Assembly: GCA_033819885.1 (NCBI GenBank)
Contig: JAQYUZ010000004.1
Location: 372,001-436,000 of the forward strand
Origin: Microbotryomycetes sp. JL201
Taxonomy: Eukaryota; Basidiomycota; Microbotryomycetes
Length of the DNA stretch: 64,000 nucleotides
Direction: 5' to 3'
In this document: positions 1 through 11,700 of the stretch, one piece after another
Layout of the letters: every line of letters starts with the position of its first letter
Position numbering within the stretch: the first letter of the stretch is position 1
Position numbers and translations under genes: made by a program
Notes under the pieces: model-generated
What the model was told of the DNA's origin: nothing
What the model saw: the letters and a program-made list of their open reading frames with translations, nothing else
Databases searched by the model: none

Positions 1-726
1 TCCTCAGCGCCCATCATATTCTGAATCAAATCATGGATCCCCAGCATCGCCTGCAACAGCACTTTGCAAAAGGCTCGTACTTCTCTTGTAAGTGGCACGA
101 CATCGCATAAGCCTCACATTTCCTGACATTCGTGATAAGATCGCGGTCCGGGTGTAGGCTCGGTGCAGCACTTGCTCTACCCTTGTCCTGATCCAACATC
201 GCTCGCCGGCCTGGGCACACATCTGACCATGAATTTGTCGAATGAAATTCGATTTGGACCCGACGTCGAATGGCTCGAGCCACCTAGGAACGAAGATGGC
301 GAAGACGAAAGCGACTTCTGGGAGCGACATTTGAGCGTCAACGAGGACAGGTTGCAAGCCGCTATCAAGGAAGTGAAGCGATTTCTGCCTGGCGTCAGAG
401 ATGAAGGGTTTCAACCTGATTGTGCGTGATGAATGTTGTCCAGGATGCCTTTCTGCTGACAAGCCACTTTGTGTCTTGCTTCACTGCGCTTAGATGTTGG
501 CATTCGTCCTAAATTGTCGGGCAAAGGCGAACCTTCGGCCGACTTCAGCATCAACCTTGTTGCGCCAGCATTCATCTCACTCAATGGTATAGAATCCCCC
601 GGGCTGACTTCGTCTCTGGCGATTGCCGAATATGTCGAGAACATGGTCAAGCAAGACGTTTGGGGTCTCGGTCGAAGCAGGGGCAAGACGGTGTCTGAAG
701 TGGGTGACATAGAGGCATGGGCCTAG
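1..726 (+). CDS. L2HGDH: L-2-hydroxyglutarate dehydrogenase, C-terminal part (5' truncated by window)
   Basis: Exons are <1-87, 158-421 and 494-726, with codons starting at base 3. The introns (GTAAGT..TAG, GTGCGT..TAG) keep the frame, giving 193 visible residues. The enzyme is a mitochondrial FAD-dependent oxidoreductase that converts L-2-hydroxyglutarate to 2-oxoglutarate, a metabolite-repair reaction. Recognisable family blocks are [27 protein letters not shown] and, near the end, the canonical [17 protein letters not shown] that closes the FAD-binding fold. The N-terminal dinucleotide-binding motif lies upstream of the window. The next gene starts about 125 bp downstream on the same strand. 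The family call is confident from these blocks. The mitochondrial location is inferred from the family, because the N-terminus is not visible. Confidence 0.9.
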
Positions 727-851
727 ATAGATATCTAGAATTCGGATGTTCACGAATATTCTGTTGTCAAATGATGTCTGCATGATGAATGCTCTTTGCG
801 GGTTCGACTGGCGCCATAATGCAGCCGACGACGCCATGTCTCGCGCGTCGA

Positions 852-1972
852 ATGACTGGCAAGCGCACAGACATCAGCAAAGCTCTTCCACGCATGGTAC
901 GTTGCTCTTATGCGCTTGCGTCGGCGTCATGATCGACCTCCCAGAAAATACCGGGGCGCGCGTACAGCTCGCTGACACGCCTTGTGCGACCCGTCGTCAT
1001 TCTCAAAACAGTGTTGGTCAGCGTCCAACTTGTACAACCTGTATCAGCGAACGTATGGTCCGCCGACGGGTGACACCAACTTTACAAAGTCGAGCAAGAC
1101 GCTCTTCCAACAAAAATGGAAAGCCAAACAGCTCGTCAGAGCCTACCACGGCGATTGGTTGCAGGAACAAAAGTTTAAAAGGCACTTTCTGCCAGACTCG
1201 TTGCCGCCGATCGCCTCGCCGTCTTCGTCTTCGACTGGTCGACCGCCAGTGGGCGCACGCACCGCGACCGTGTCAGATAGAGTACCCCTGGCAAGCATGA
1301 TGTTTAGCAAACTAGAAAGACGGATCGATACGGTGGTTTTCAGGTGCTGCTTTGCGCACAGCGTCTACCGCGCCAGGCAAATGGTCATTCACGGCAAAGT
1401 CAAGCTCAACGGCCGCAAGGTGAGTCGTTCCAGAACCATGGTCGGCCAGAGTATTTGAAGATTGATCATTCGTCCCTTCACTTTCGTTCTAGGTGAAGGA
1501 CGCCAACATCTTGCTCAAACCGGGAGACTTGATTTCGGTCGACCCAGAGGCTGTTAGCACGCTCAAGCCGAACAAGACAGCAATAACAGCAGAGCCATCA
1601 GAGAAGGATACCGAACAGTCACAAGACGCATCATCATCGTCGGAGACTGATGCATCAGCAGCTGCAGAACCGCCGAGCTCCACTGCGCCACAGTCGTCGT
1701 CTGCAGCTCGTGGCAAGAAACCACTTCGCTTCGAGTTGCCAGAGTACGCGTCTCCTTTCTTGTTCGTTCCGGCTTATCTTGAAGTGTCATGGACAACGTG
1801 CTCGGCCGTGTACCTCCGTGACCCTTCGCCTGGGCCGGGAATGTCAGAAGTGCCCAGTCCTTACGAGGCTGATGGCGAAGTTATGAGATTGGCGTGGGAA
1901 TATTATGTCAGTCTCGGTCGCAGGGGAGACAAGAGACCGACTGGCCTGGTCGGCAAGCGGTTAGGATCTTAG
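852..1972 (+). CDS. NAM9: Mitochondrial small-subunit ribosomal protein S4 (NAM9-like)
   Basis: Exons are 852-896, 1012-1419 and 1493-1972 (310 aa). The first exon is only 15 codons (MTGKRTDISKALPRM). It is chosen because it joins in phase to WSASNLYNLYQRTYG, which matches the ALPR...W-NLYNL start typical of fungal S4m. The S4 RNA-binding domain covers about residues 125-190 and includes LERRIDTVVFR, ARQMVIHGKVKLNGRKV and LLKPGDLISVDPE. It is a 16S-like rRNA-binding protein that nucleates assembly of the mitoribosomal small subunit. A Ser/Ala/Glu-rich insert of about 45 residues (roughly 1560-1715) separates the S4 domain from a conserved C-terminal segment (ELPEYASPFLFVPAYLEVSW). That tail is usual in fungal S4m proteins. 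Confidence 0.9.
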
Positions 1973-2118
1973 ACAGGCGCCTTGCTCCTTTTGTTTGCGA
2001 ATTTGTTGCATTCCCAGCGTAGGCAGGATGAGACTAGCTTTTTCCCTTGTACAGTAAAAATGGTCTACTCGACTTGCGGTTTTGCTCGCGAGCTAAGCTC
2101 CGGTTCGCGCTCAGGTCG

Positions 2119-4068
2119 ATGCCACACCCCGTTCATGGCGGTACCTACGGAGGTCCGTCGACGAGCAATAACGGCATGTCAATTCAGCAGCAAACGGACG
2201 CTGTGAGGCCGTCCACTGGTGGTCTGTCGCAAGACTCGACCGCCGGGCGTTTAGCTGGAGCAGCTCGTTGGCCAGCGCAGCCTCAGCACAACAATGCTCC
2301 TTCATCGCAGAGCCAATCGTTTGTCAACATGAATCATGCTGGCGCGTCTTCAAGCGCAGAGCCAGGCTGGCCAGCTCGCTCAAACAGCGGTCGAACGATT
2401 AGACCCCCGAGAACGCTGCAGCAGCCGTACCAGAGTACACCGTCTCCTGCGGCGATCAGTCAGCGACCATGGCCGCAGGCCAACTCGGCGAGCAACGGCC
2501 TTGGCATGGCTCCTTCAACGAGACACGGTCACACTCGACCGCCTGCACGCTTCCAACTATCCGACACGACTGCACCAGTTTTGCCCATGTCAAGAGTTGC
2601 CGACTCAAAGTATCAAGCCATGTACACGACACTGCCAGCGCGAATGAGGCTAGGCACTTGTTTGCTCATGCAACCTGTCGTTGATCACGATGCCGTCAAT
2701 GCTGCTCATACGACTGCGGCAACAGCTGCAGCATCAGCTGCTGCGCTTTCAGCGAACCACTTTGACGGGGCTGCGACCGGTGAGACGGGAAGTGGTCACT
2801 TGACGCCGAGCGGGATGGCGAATTCGACCGGTCGGAGAACGAGGACGGCTGTCAATTATGCGGAACTAGAGGCATTGAACAGTCACGTCGATGACGATCC
2901 GCCTGGCACAAACGCTTACTCGAACCAGAGGTCGAGAAGAGATTCAACAGTGCCGGCGCAAGCATACTCGAACGGCACGCCTGGACCTGTTCAGCAACCA
3001 GAGCCGAAACAAGTGTGGGGTGACGGAAAGAGCTACCTTGGGCAGATGCCGCCGGGTAATCTGGTTACGGTGCAGCTCAGAGGCAAAACAAAGCATCCGT
3101 ACTTGTACGTTACATCACCTCGGGAATCGTGCATTGTGACGGGGCTGACCTTTGATGGCGCGTCCGCAGCTCTGAGGACCAATTGGAGACGCAAGCAAAA
3201 AAGACGGCTGTGTACGTGCCCATCGACATTGACCTCGACATTGACGGATTCAGGATACGAGACTCGTTTGTGTGGAACGCGCGCGAGGAACTCGTTTCAA
3301 TCATGGACTTTAGCAAGATCATGTGCGACGACCTCGATATTCCTCAAACACATGCTCCCGACATTGCCAGTCAGATCTCGGAACAGCTGGCAGAGCTGGT
3401 CCACGCGGCAGAGATTCAAGTCAGGTCGCACGAGGAGGAAAAGGCGCATGCTGATCGCGACCTTCGAGTCATGCTCCCTGTACGTAACTGAATTTCATTT
3501 TTACCCTTTCGACGGCTGACGCTGATGATCCGATCCAGCTGGACGTGCAGATTGGCGCGCTTCATTTGGTCGATCGCGTCGAGTGGGACTTGACCTCGTC
3601 GCTAACGCCCGAGATGTTTGCCCGAGTGCTCGCAAGCGACTTGTCTCTACCTTACCAGGCAGTGCCTACGATTGCACACGCTTTGCACGCCGAAATTTTA
3701 CGAGCGAAACGAATCCTTGAGCCGACAGGGTTGCTCGTGCCTCTCAGATTGACCGACGATCCTCAGGTTGACGCTCAACAATTGGTCAAGAGGAGAGGAC
3801 CGAAAGCGTTGGAAGGCGCTTGGAGAGAGTGGCACGACGCTGGTCCATGTGGACCCAAGATTGATCTGCTATCGCTGGAAGAGGTTGAAAAGCTGTTGGC
3901 GAGCAAAGACAAGGAGCGCAAGTGAGTACTGGCTCTCTGGTTGATTCGTTTGAATGTGGCTTTGGCTAACTGGCGACTGCTTGCCTTGGTACTTTTGGTC
4001 TTTGTTTCGTCCATTGCAGACGATCACGAAAAGAGCCGACGGGTCACGTGAGCAAGCGGCGGCGGTGA
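2119..4068 (+). CDS. SNF5: SNF5/SMARCB1-family chromatin remodelling subunit
   Basis: Exons are 2119-3104, 3170-3479, 3539-3921 and 4020-4068 (575 aa). The first half is low-complexity (Ser/Gln/Pro/Ala-rich). A conserved lead-in, YLGQMPPGNLVTVQLRGKTK, is followed by two SNF5 repeats. The first starts VYVPIDIDLDIDGFRIRDSF and the second LDVQIGALHLVDRVEWDL. These repeats bind other core subunits of SWI/SNF or RSC. Frame breaks in the raw ORFs are resolved by a 65-nt GTACGT intron (3105-3169) and a GTACGT intron at 3480. The last exon adds a short basic tail (KRSRKEPTGHVSKRRR) that the unspliced frame would miss. The start is the first in-frame ATG after a stop. SNF5 versus the paralogue SFH1 cannot be separated by eye. 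Confidence 0.88.
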
Positions 4069-4389
4069 CCATGGGCTTTGCGAACAATAATAGTACACAA
4101 ATATTGCGCGTCTCGGATAGTTGTTGTAAATTAGCCCTCGTCGCACTCGGTCCGCAGCGACGCGGGATTCGTGCGCGTCCGGATTTTGAGCGGCGAATTG
4201 TTTGCTAAGTAAGCGTGCCGCGTGGCGCCGAACGCAACACCCGCCGCTGCCTCGACCAGGAAAGGAGCCGTTTCTCTTTCCGCAATCCGTCGACTGTTGT
4301 ACGACGGACGCACAACTTGGTTCTGTACGCGCGCGCGCGGCCCGAGCGCTCTGTTGGTTCCTTTTGCGACATTGCGCACACGCGAGCAC
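4069..4389. other. Intergenic stretch upstream of the sugar transporter
   Basis: About 320 bp lie between the SNF5 stop and the transporter start. Short T/A-rich tracts (4080-4110) are followed by a GC-rich part. I see no convincing gene, repeat or recognisable regulatory motif. It presumably holds the SNF5 3' end and the transporter promoter. Confidence 0.5.
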
Positions 4390-6464
4390 ATGACTGCAGC
4401 CATGTCCTGGAGATTGTCACCAGCGCAACGCGTGTGGATCGCCACATGCGTCATCAGCATCGGAGGTGGCTTGTTCGGCACAGACACTGGGTCGATCGGC
4501 GCCATCACAACCATGCCTGCATTCGAGCAACAATTCGGAGGACGGCTCGATCCAGTCTTGCGAGGTCTGGTCGTATCTTTAATCTTGCCGTCAAGCGTCA
4601 TCACTGGCATCATGGCAGGATCAATCTCTGACAAGATCAGTCGCAAATTTACAATCAGCCTAGGTGGAGCCATCTTTGCGCTAGGCTCGATTCTCAGCGC
4701 CGCTTCGTTCAACTTGGCCATGCTCATCGTTGGTAGAGTCGTGGCAGGGCTAGGTGAAGGGTGAGCCAGCCAGCCAGCGTGTGCAGAATGAGATCCCGAA
4801 GTCTACGGATCATTGACCAAGATCGCTCTTTTGATCGCAGCTTGTTCCTCGGCTGCAGTGGCGTCTACCTGTGTGAAATCAGCCCAAAGAGTGCGTGCTG
4901 CTCGAGACATTGAACTAACGCCGGAAGAAGAGCACTCACCAGCAGACGCAAACGCAGAAATCCGCGGCCAAGTCACGCTAATCTTCCAACTGTTTACGGC
5001 TGGTGGCGTTGCAGCTGGTTTTTTCATCTGCTGTGAGCAGCCCTTGTCACGCTTCTGATGAGGCATGAAGCAGCTGACTAACAAACTGCCGACCCGGCCA
5101 ATCAGATGGAACTGTCAGACTAAACTCTTCTCTCGAGTGGCGCCTACCCTTCATAATTCAAGCCGTCAGCGCCATCACATTATGTATTTCGGCTTACCTC
5201 CTGCCATATTCGCCTCGATGGCTCTTGTCGAAAGGCAGAAGAGACGAAGCCGAACGCACTCTCGACTTGTTCGTATCGCCAGCAGACGTTGCAGACAGAC
5301 TTGAGATGTTGTCAATGGCGGACGACGACGACGTCGCCACTGCAAATGCCGTCGCACCAATGTCTACCGTCAGGGGGAACAAGAAAGCTGCTTTTATGGA
5401 TATTTGGAGAAAAGATGTTAGAGGGAGAACAGTTTTGGGTTTGATCATCAACGTTGGTCAACAACTTTCAGGAATCGACTTTGTCCTGTTCTTTGCGCCG
5501 GATTTGTTTGTGGGTGTTCATATCTGAACGATCGTTCCTTTACGTCTCATATGGGAGTCTGACGCTTCTTCGTCGTCGACAGAGACAAGCGGGGTTAGAC
5601 GAGGATACGGCATCGTTCGTGGCGTCTGGCGTGACGGGACTCCTTCTCATGGCAGCCGTCGTTATCGGCTACTTCTGTGCGTTTCCTCTGCAGTCCTGCG
5701 CACCTTGTTCCGCTGAGCGCTCCTTCTGACTGAATGATCTTGACAGACATTGACAGAATCGGTCGACGTCCATTGTACCTCGTCGGAGGTTTTTGCATCT
5801 CCACAACCTTGTTTGTGATCGGATCGTTGTATGCAAGTGGTGGAGTGAAAACATCAGCCGGCAAATGGACAGTCATCGTCATGATCGAGCTCTTTGCAAT
5901 TTTTTTCGCGTAAGCATGCCTGTCGATCGAGGCGCAGCATTGGGTGCTGCTCGCCTCTTGTCTACATATCCAGCAATCTGAACTTCATACTGAATCCGCC
6001 GAAATCGCGCAGCGGCACTTGGTCTCTTGTCGTGCGATTGTATACCTCCGAAATCCAACCGACGAAAACGAGGGCTGTAGCTTCAAGCACAGGTCAAGCC
6101 ATAAACCAACTCGCAAATTTTGTCGTCGCATTGACTGCACCGCAATTCCTTGCGAGGTCGAGTTGGGGTCCTTACATGACGTACGGCGCCTTTAGCGCGT
6201 TATCTACTTTAATCGCATTCTTGTTCATGTTTGAGACCAAGGGCAGATCTTTAGAATCGTACGTCGCACAATGGGCTTTTCTGCAGCAAGGTGTCACCGC
6301 TGACATCGAGCTTGCACAGAATCAACCTCGAACACAAATCACCAATCTCTTCAATGACTCGACCACACTTTTTCAAGCGCCTCACGGGCGATCAAGAAAA
6401 GCTCAAAAATCAAGCAGTCGACGAAGCAAAGTTAAAGTCGTACGCCACTGACGGTTCGGTATGA
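4390..6464 (+). CDS. Sugar-porter family MFS transporter
   Basis: Exons are 4390-4760, 4841-4890, 4958-5032, 5106-5509, 5583-5676, 5747-5909, 6013-6258 and 6320-6464 (515 aa, about 12 membrane segments). Sugar-porter hallmarks are GGGLFGTDTGSIGAI in TM1, SISDKISRKFTISLGG (loop 2-3), the VYLCEISPKKIRGQ block after TM4, SPRWLLSKGRRDEA in the central loop, YIDRIGRRPLYLVGG (loop 8-9) and LYTSEIQPTKTRA before TM11. A 50-nt exon carries the CEISP motif. The unspliced frame at the C-terminus runs to about 6451, but a 61-nt GTACGT intron (6259-6319) gives a more natural hydrophilic tail ending at 6464. It probably takes up hexoses or related polyols by proton symport; the substrate cannot be read from the sequence. 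Start at 4390 or at the in-frame ATG at 4402. Confidence 0.85.
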
Positions 6465-6591
6465 GCAAGGACTTTTTGGAAACCTTATTTCGATTGTTGT
6501 TGTCATTGCTTTCGGATCGAATCATGTTGAATTGTGTGATTGACAGTTTATCCTAGATGTACGCTCGTTGGCCTTCAGCTCTCACGTCCAT

Positions 6592-7736
6592 CTATCGCCA
6601 CTCTGACAAAAAGATTTGCTCAGGCTTCGGGGGCTGTGTCGCATCATCGATCGTCAGACTAGATGGGTAGAAGGTAAAAGAGTCATTCAACGTAGGACGC
6701 ACCTGTTCCTTCAAAGCGGTGAGCGGTCCGTCTGGCTCTGAGAATCTCCGCTTGCTCTGCGGTCCAGGCTTGGGCGTTTTGCCGGCTGCCAATTGCTTCA
6801 GAATGTCGACGGTTGTCTCGGGCGTCAAGTCCTCCTGTAAGAGTGCACGATGCAGTATCGTCAGCGACCGGACCTGTGGCCTGAATCGTGCTCGACTCAC
6901 GTAAAACTTGTCGTTGATTTGGACCATCGGAGCGTTGGAGCATGCACCCAAGCATTCGACTTCAATGACGGTGAACTTCTTGTCCTTTGTAGTCTCTCCA
7001 AATTGGATGCCCAAGTGACCGAGGACGGCATCGACAATCTTGTCCGAGCCGCAACCTCCAAGCATGCAAGGCGTCGTCGTGCAGATCTGAACAAAGTGAT
7101 CTCCGACGGGTTCCCTGTTGAACATTGTGTAGAATGACGCAACCTCGTAAACTCGCATCGGCGGCATATCCAAGATGCGCGCGACCTCGTTCATGACGCT
7201 GATCGACGTAAAGTTCTTGTTCTGGTTCTGACCGATCTCAAGCAACGGAATCACGGCTGCCTTTTTGTATTGCGGCGGGTACTTTGCAATGGTCTTTTCG
7301 ACGAGCTTGAGGTTCTCGGGCGAGAACGAGAATGGGATCTGCGCGAGCGTTAAAGCTCAGCAACGCAAGGCCCAGCACGCCGAGAGGGCGAGAAGTAGCA
7401 GCTCACCTGCGATACCATTCGACGGATGGAGCGTAAGGCGAGTGTTGAGCGTAGCCGGACGAGAGCCAATCGCGTCAGTGCTTTTGTACATCGACGCACT
7501 TCGGCCGTCTGGTATCTACCACCGACTGATGTGACTGACCTTGGGGTTGTTGTAGGACGAGTTTCGATGCTGCAAGGGATTCGAATGCGCCGCATCAGAG
7601 GCGACACGGACGGTGGACGTCAGCTGCACTGCAAAGCCTGGCCTGCACACGACCTGAGCGCCCTTACGACAGCCAAAGCCTCTGATCGGACAGCCCGGCC
7701 AGTCGAAAACGCCCGCGTCGTCAGTCGGCCAAACAT
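6592..7736 (-). CDS. nuo-24: NADH:ubiquinone oxidoreductase 24 kDa subunit (complex I, NDUFV2/NuoE)
   Basis: Exons, in transcript order, are 7736-7668, 7623-7540, 7338-6901 and 6834-6592 (277 aa). A thioredoxin-like [2Fe-2S] protein of the peripheral arm of complex I. The four cluster ligands lie in [11 protein letters not shown] and [10 protein letters not shown]. Family blocks [31 protein letters not shown] and [12 protein letters not shown] are intact. The N-terminus ([18 protein letters not shown]) looks like a mitochondrial presequence rich in Arg, Ser and Thr. The first intron is short (7624-7667, 44 nt) and the second is 201 nt, long for this region. It contains an internal acceptor-donor junction, reported as a finding. 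The gene converges with the sugar transporter, leaving about 127 bp between the stops. Confidence 0.92.
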
Positions 7737-7999
7737 GATGTCGGTCTGAGCAAACAAATGCGCGACCTCAGTCGTCGAGCCGGTCTCCTTTCGCACAAAA
7801 TGCCAAGCTCTGACTTGCGCAGAGGGTCTTCTCGTCATATTTCTACCATATGCGCATCCACTCGCATTCAAGCGAGACTCTGATTTTTGGCGTATTTTGT
7901 GCAGCCGGCCGTGCCCGCCTGGCGGCTTCTTGTTATGACCAACATGCTCGAAATCATACAATATAATCTCAATCAATGACTTGTGTAATTGCAAGAGGG

Positions 8000-8592
8000 T
8001 CATCGCTGAGAGTGGCGCCTGACTGCCGCCGCCACACTCGCCCCGTCTGTTCTGCCAGCTGCTTTTGCCATCACAGCCTTGATGATCTGGCCCATCGTCT
8101 TGTTGTTGACCTCTTGCACACCCGTCTCGCCAACTGCCAGCATGACGAGCTGATCTAGCTCGGCTTCTGCCAGTCCTTCAGGTTTTGGTGGCACAAAGCC
8201 TTCAAGGAATTGCGCTTCCTTATCATTTTGCTCTGCCAAATCTTGGCGCGGCGGTGACGCCGTCATGAACACTTTGGCCGCGTCTTTTCGTTGCGTTATG
8301 CTCCTCGTCAGCACTTTGAGCTCGCTAGGAGGGTTCGGCAGCTTTAGCTGGTTCTGCAAGTCTGACAAAACGCTCTGCAGACATACTTCGTCAGCCGCGA
8401 ACGGTTGGCCTAAGACACAAACTGGCACACCTTGATTGTCTGCACTGCAAACGTGTTCCTTGCGCGCATGTTGACCTTGAGCGCGTCTCGCAGCGCCTGT
8501 TCGATTGTTTGCTGTGCGCCCGTCGATGATTGCCATCTGACATGAGCTAGCGATGTCAACACTGCTTTACTGGTTGATGTGAAGCGGAGCAT
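8000..8592 (-). CDS. AIM41: GatB/YqeY-domain mitochondrial protein, AIM41-like
   Basis: Exons are 8592-8431 and 8374-8000 (178 aa), joined by a phase-0 GTGTGC intron. The protein opens with a presequence-like segment (MLRFTSTSKAVLTSLAHVRW). A YqeY domain follows, with LRDALKVNMRARNTFAVQTIKSVLSDLQN, RKDAAKVF, EGFVPPKPEGLAEAELDQL and a C-terminal MGQIIKAVMAKAAGRTDG motif. This domain is shared with the tail of GatB, the aspartyl/glutamyl-tRNA amidotransferase subunit. Yeast AIM41 is mitochondrial and poorly understood, so no reaction is claimed. The start ATG at 8592 lies 117 bp from the divergent MDN1 start, so the two probably share a promoter region. Confidence 0.88.
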
Positions 8593-8709
8593 GCTGTTTG
8601 TTGGAATGCAGGACGCAAAGACAGGGGCAGCGCAGCGCAGACTTCGGCCGACTCCAAAAAAACGCAGACGGCCGTTTAGCACTCACACGCAGCACGGCAC
8701 CGCTCGGCC

Positions 8710-11700
8710 ATGGACTTGGACCCCGTATCGGATCCAGGTGACGCCTCTGGTGCCGCGCCTGCAGCCATTGGCGCCTCGCTAGCATCGTTTGACATCTCTT
8801 TGGCCGTTGGCGCGCTGCTCAAACATTTGCGCGTGCTCGACACGGACGACTTGACACTTCTCGAGCTCGAGCATGGCGCCCTCACAAGACCTGAATACCT
8901 CGCACATGAGGTATGGGTGCCGCTCATCGCCATGGACGACGTCTCGGCGCTGCTGTCGACGCTTGCGCCGAGCTCTGTTCCGTCGTCCGTCCACGACCAA
9001 CTGCGCCCATTGCAGCCTACAAGAGACAGCAGGCGACATGTGTTGGACACCATTGCCCGTCTCGCGCTCCAGCCGAGCCTGACTCTAGTTGTTGCGAGCT
9101 TGTTCAAGCCCGTATCGGCTCACCTGTGGGGGCGCTGGCTCGACATGCTCGGCTTGACCTCGCAAGGAGAGTGGCCCGCGTCGACAGATTCACTTGCATT
9201 CAACAACTCCGACAAGCAGGCTGTCGAGACAGTATACGTCGCCATGGTCAAAACATTGCCAGTTTACGACTCTGTCTTTCCGTACGTCATACCAAGAAGC
9301 ACAGTGCAGTACAGGTTTGCTGACCGTGCCACCACTTTTGTTTGCGTAGATACCTTACAACGCTGCTGCGACATCCTCTGCTCAGTACGCCGCCTGTGCC
9401 AGAGGTGACAGCGACGGCCGAAGAGGCTGCTGGACCGCTTCTCGCACTGTACTCGCTGCTGCACACGATGCCTCAACTACCTACGGCAGAGTACACTGCA
9501 TCCTTTCCTCGGCTGCCGTGGTCTTTGCCGACGCAAGTCGAATCTATCATGAAGCGCCACCCGCACAGGGGGACGAGGCTGCTTGCGTGGCACATAGTCC
9601 GACGATGGTACGCCATGTTTGGCTCAGACGGACAGCGACTTCGGGACGCCTGGGTTGGCGCCACTGGCTCGTTGAGCGTGCCCATGCCAGACTATCCGAT
9701 CGAGCACTATGCAGAGTTTCAGCAACGGTTTGGCCCGTTCCAGGGCGAAAAGGACGAGCAGGACATTTTGTTTGGCTGGGAAGAGACTCTGACAGGGCAC
9801 ACAAGATTTGTACAAGGCGGACTCGAAGTCTGCATCCGGAGAAGGGCGGTCGACCCGTGGATTTTGCCGGCCATGCACGATATCAGACGTAAAAGTGACG
9901 AGGCAGCGGCTCGAATGCTCTGCAAGCTCGTATCTTCTAGCAGCGAAGACGCGGGCAGGACGGGCTACATTGGCGCAGATGAACTGTCGCAATGCGTCGT
10001 CGACGTCGAAGGCATCCTGATGTTCCGAGAGGGCTTCATCCCGTCCATTGGCTCCCTTTCAACCGATATCAACTCGTATTCGACAGCAGCTCCGTCAGCA
10101 GATCTATTTGTACGGACGCCAACGACGTCCGACTTGCTACAGGCGCTTGCTCAGAATGTTCAACAGCGCATGCCCGTACTTGTCACGTCACCACCTTCTA
10201 GTGGCAAGATGAGCACAATCACTCATCTCTGGAATGTTTTGCATGCATCTCCAACATCGTCTGGCGTGACTGCTCAAGCTCGCAAGCGCGGTCTGGTCGT
10301 CATCAACTTGGCAGACAGGTCGCTCGACTCGAAATCCTTACTCGGCTCGCTGTCTTCTGCGCCCACGAGCGCAAATTCGACCGCGGGAACGTTCACCTTT
10401 GTTGAAGGACCATTGACTAGAGCGATGCGACAAGGTCGTTGGGTCGTCTTGACTTCGATTGACCAAGCTTCTGTCGAGATCTTGACAGTCATCAAAATCG
10501 TTGTCGAGCGTATGAAGACAGCTGCCCTGTCAGCCGTTGGAGGGGCTTGGGGAGGAGGTGCTGACGAGGAGAGCGGAGGAGTTGGGATTCGAATTGGTGG
10601 TGGAGACGGCGGCAAATGGGTCAAGGCAGGGAAAGGCTTCATGCTGTTCGCAACAAGGAGCACCGAGAGCTCGACGCCAGCTTCATTCTTCGCGTCTCAT
10701 TTCTGGACAGAAGTCACGATGCCGGCGCTGACAAGATCAGAGGTTGAGGCGATCGTCAAGGGCAGGCACCCGAGGTTAGAGGACGCAAGACTAGTGAACG
10801 TGCTCATCGAAGGCTGGGAAAAGATAAAGGCAATCAACGTACACGATGGCAATCATGGGGGTATAAACAGACCTATCGGTGTGCGCGACCTGATGCGGTA
10901 CGTATTCGTTCTGTCTGTGCGTCATGTCGCAAGTAACTGACGAAGGTACAAATGAGACAGCTGGGCTCGTCGAGTCGACCGTCTGGTCCCGCGCGACGTC
11001 AAAATCGAATCAATTGCCTCGAACCCGACTTTGCAGGAAGAAATCTTTGTCGAGTCTCGAGATGTTTTTCTCGGTTCGATCCCCGCGCCTCCTTCGGCCG
11101 TCTTTACTGGATCTGAATCTTCGCGGGACAAGTATTCTCTGACGGCGCGCATTCTGGCCGAAGGTGACTTTTCCTATCTTTTGCCGCTCAGATCGCTTGC
11201 TGAGCCTCCCGGTGTTCACAGTCCTCGAGCTCAGCGAAGAACGGGCCGAGTACATTCTTCGGAGAAGGGTGCCAGATTTTGTCGAGCCAAACTTTGACGA
11301 CGAGGACGAAGACATGTCTTCTCAGCAGCATCACATTAGGATTGGTCGCGTCAGTCTGCCTCTGAAGCGCTCAAAAGCAGTGAAAACGACTTCTCGTACA
11401 TTCGCGTATACAAATCCATCCTTGATTGTCCTGGAAAAGCTGGGGGTGTGCGTGCGTTTGTCTGAACCAGTTTTGATGGTTGGCGAGACGGGAACGGGAA
11501 AGACGACGGCCGTGCAACATTTGGCCGACAAGATGGGCAAGTCGTTGACTGCGCTCAATTTGAGTAATCAGACAGAGGCCGGCGATTTGATTGGAGGATA
11601 CAGGCCCATCGATGAGGCAGAGGAAGCTAGACGTACGTGTTGTTACAGTCATCTTCAGACTCAACTTCTGAACCGTCTCGCTCGCTACAGGAACGGCAGC

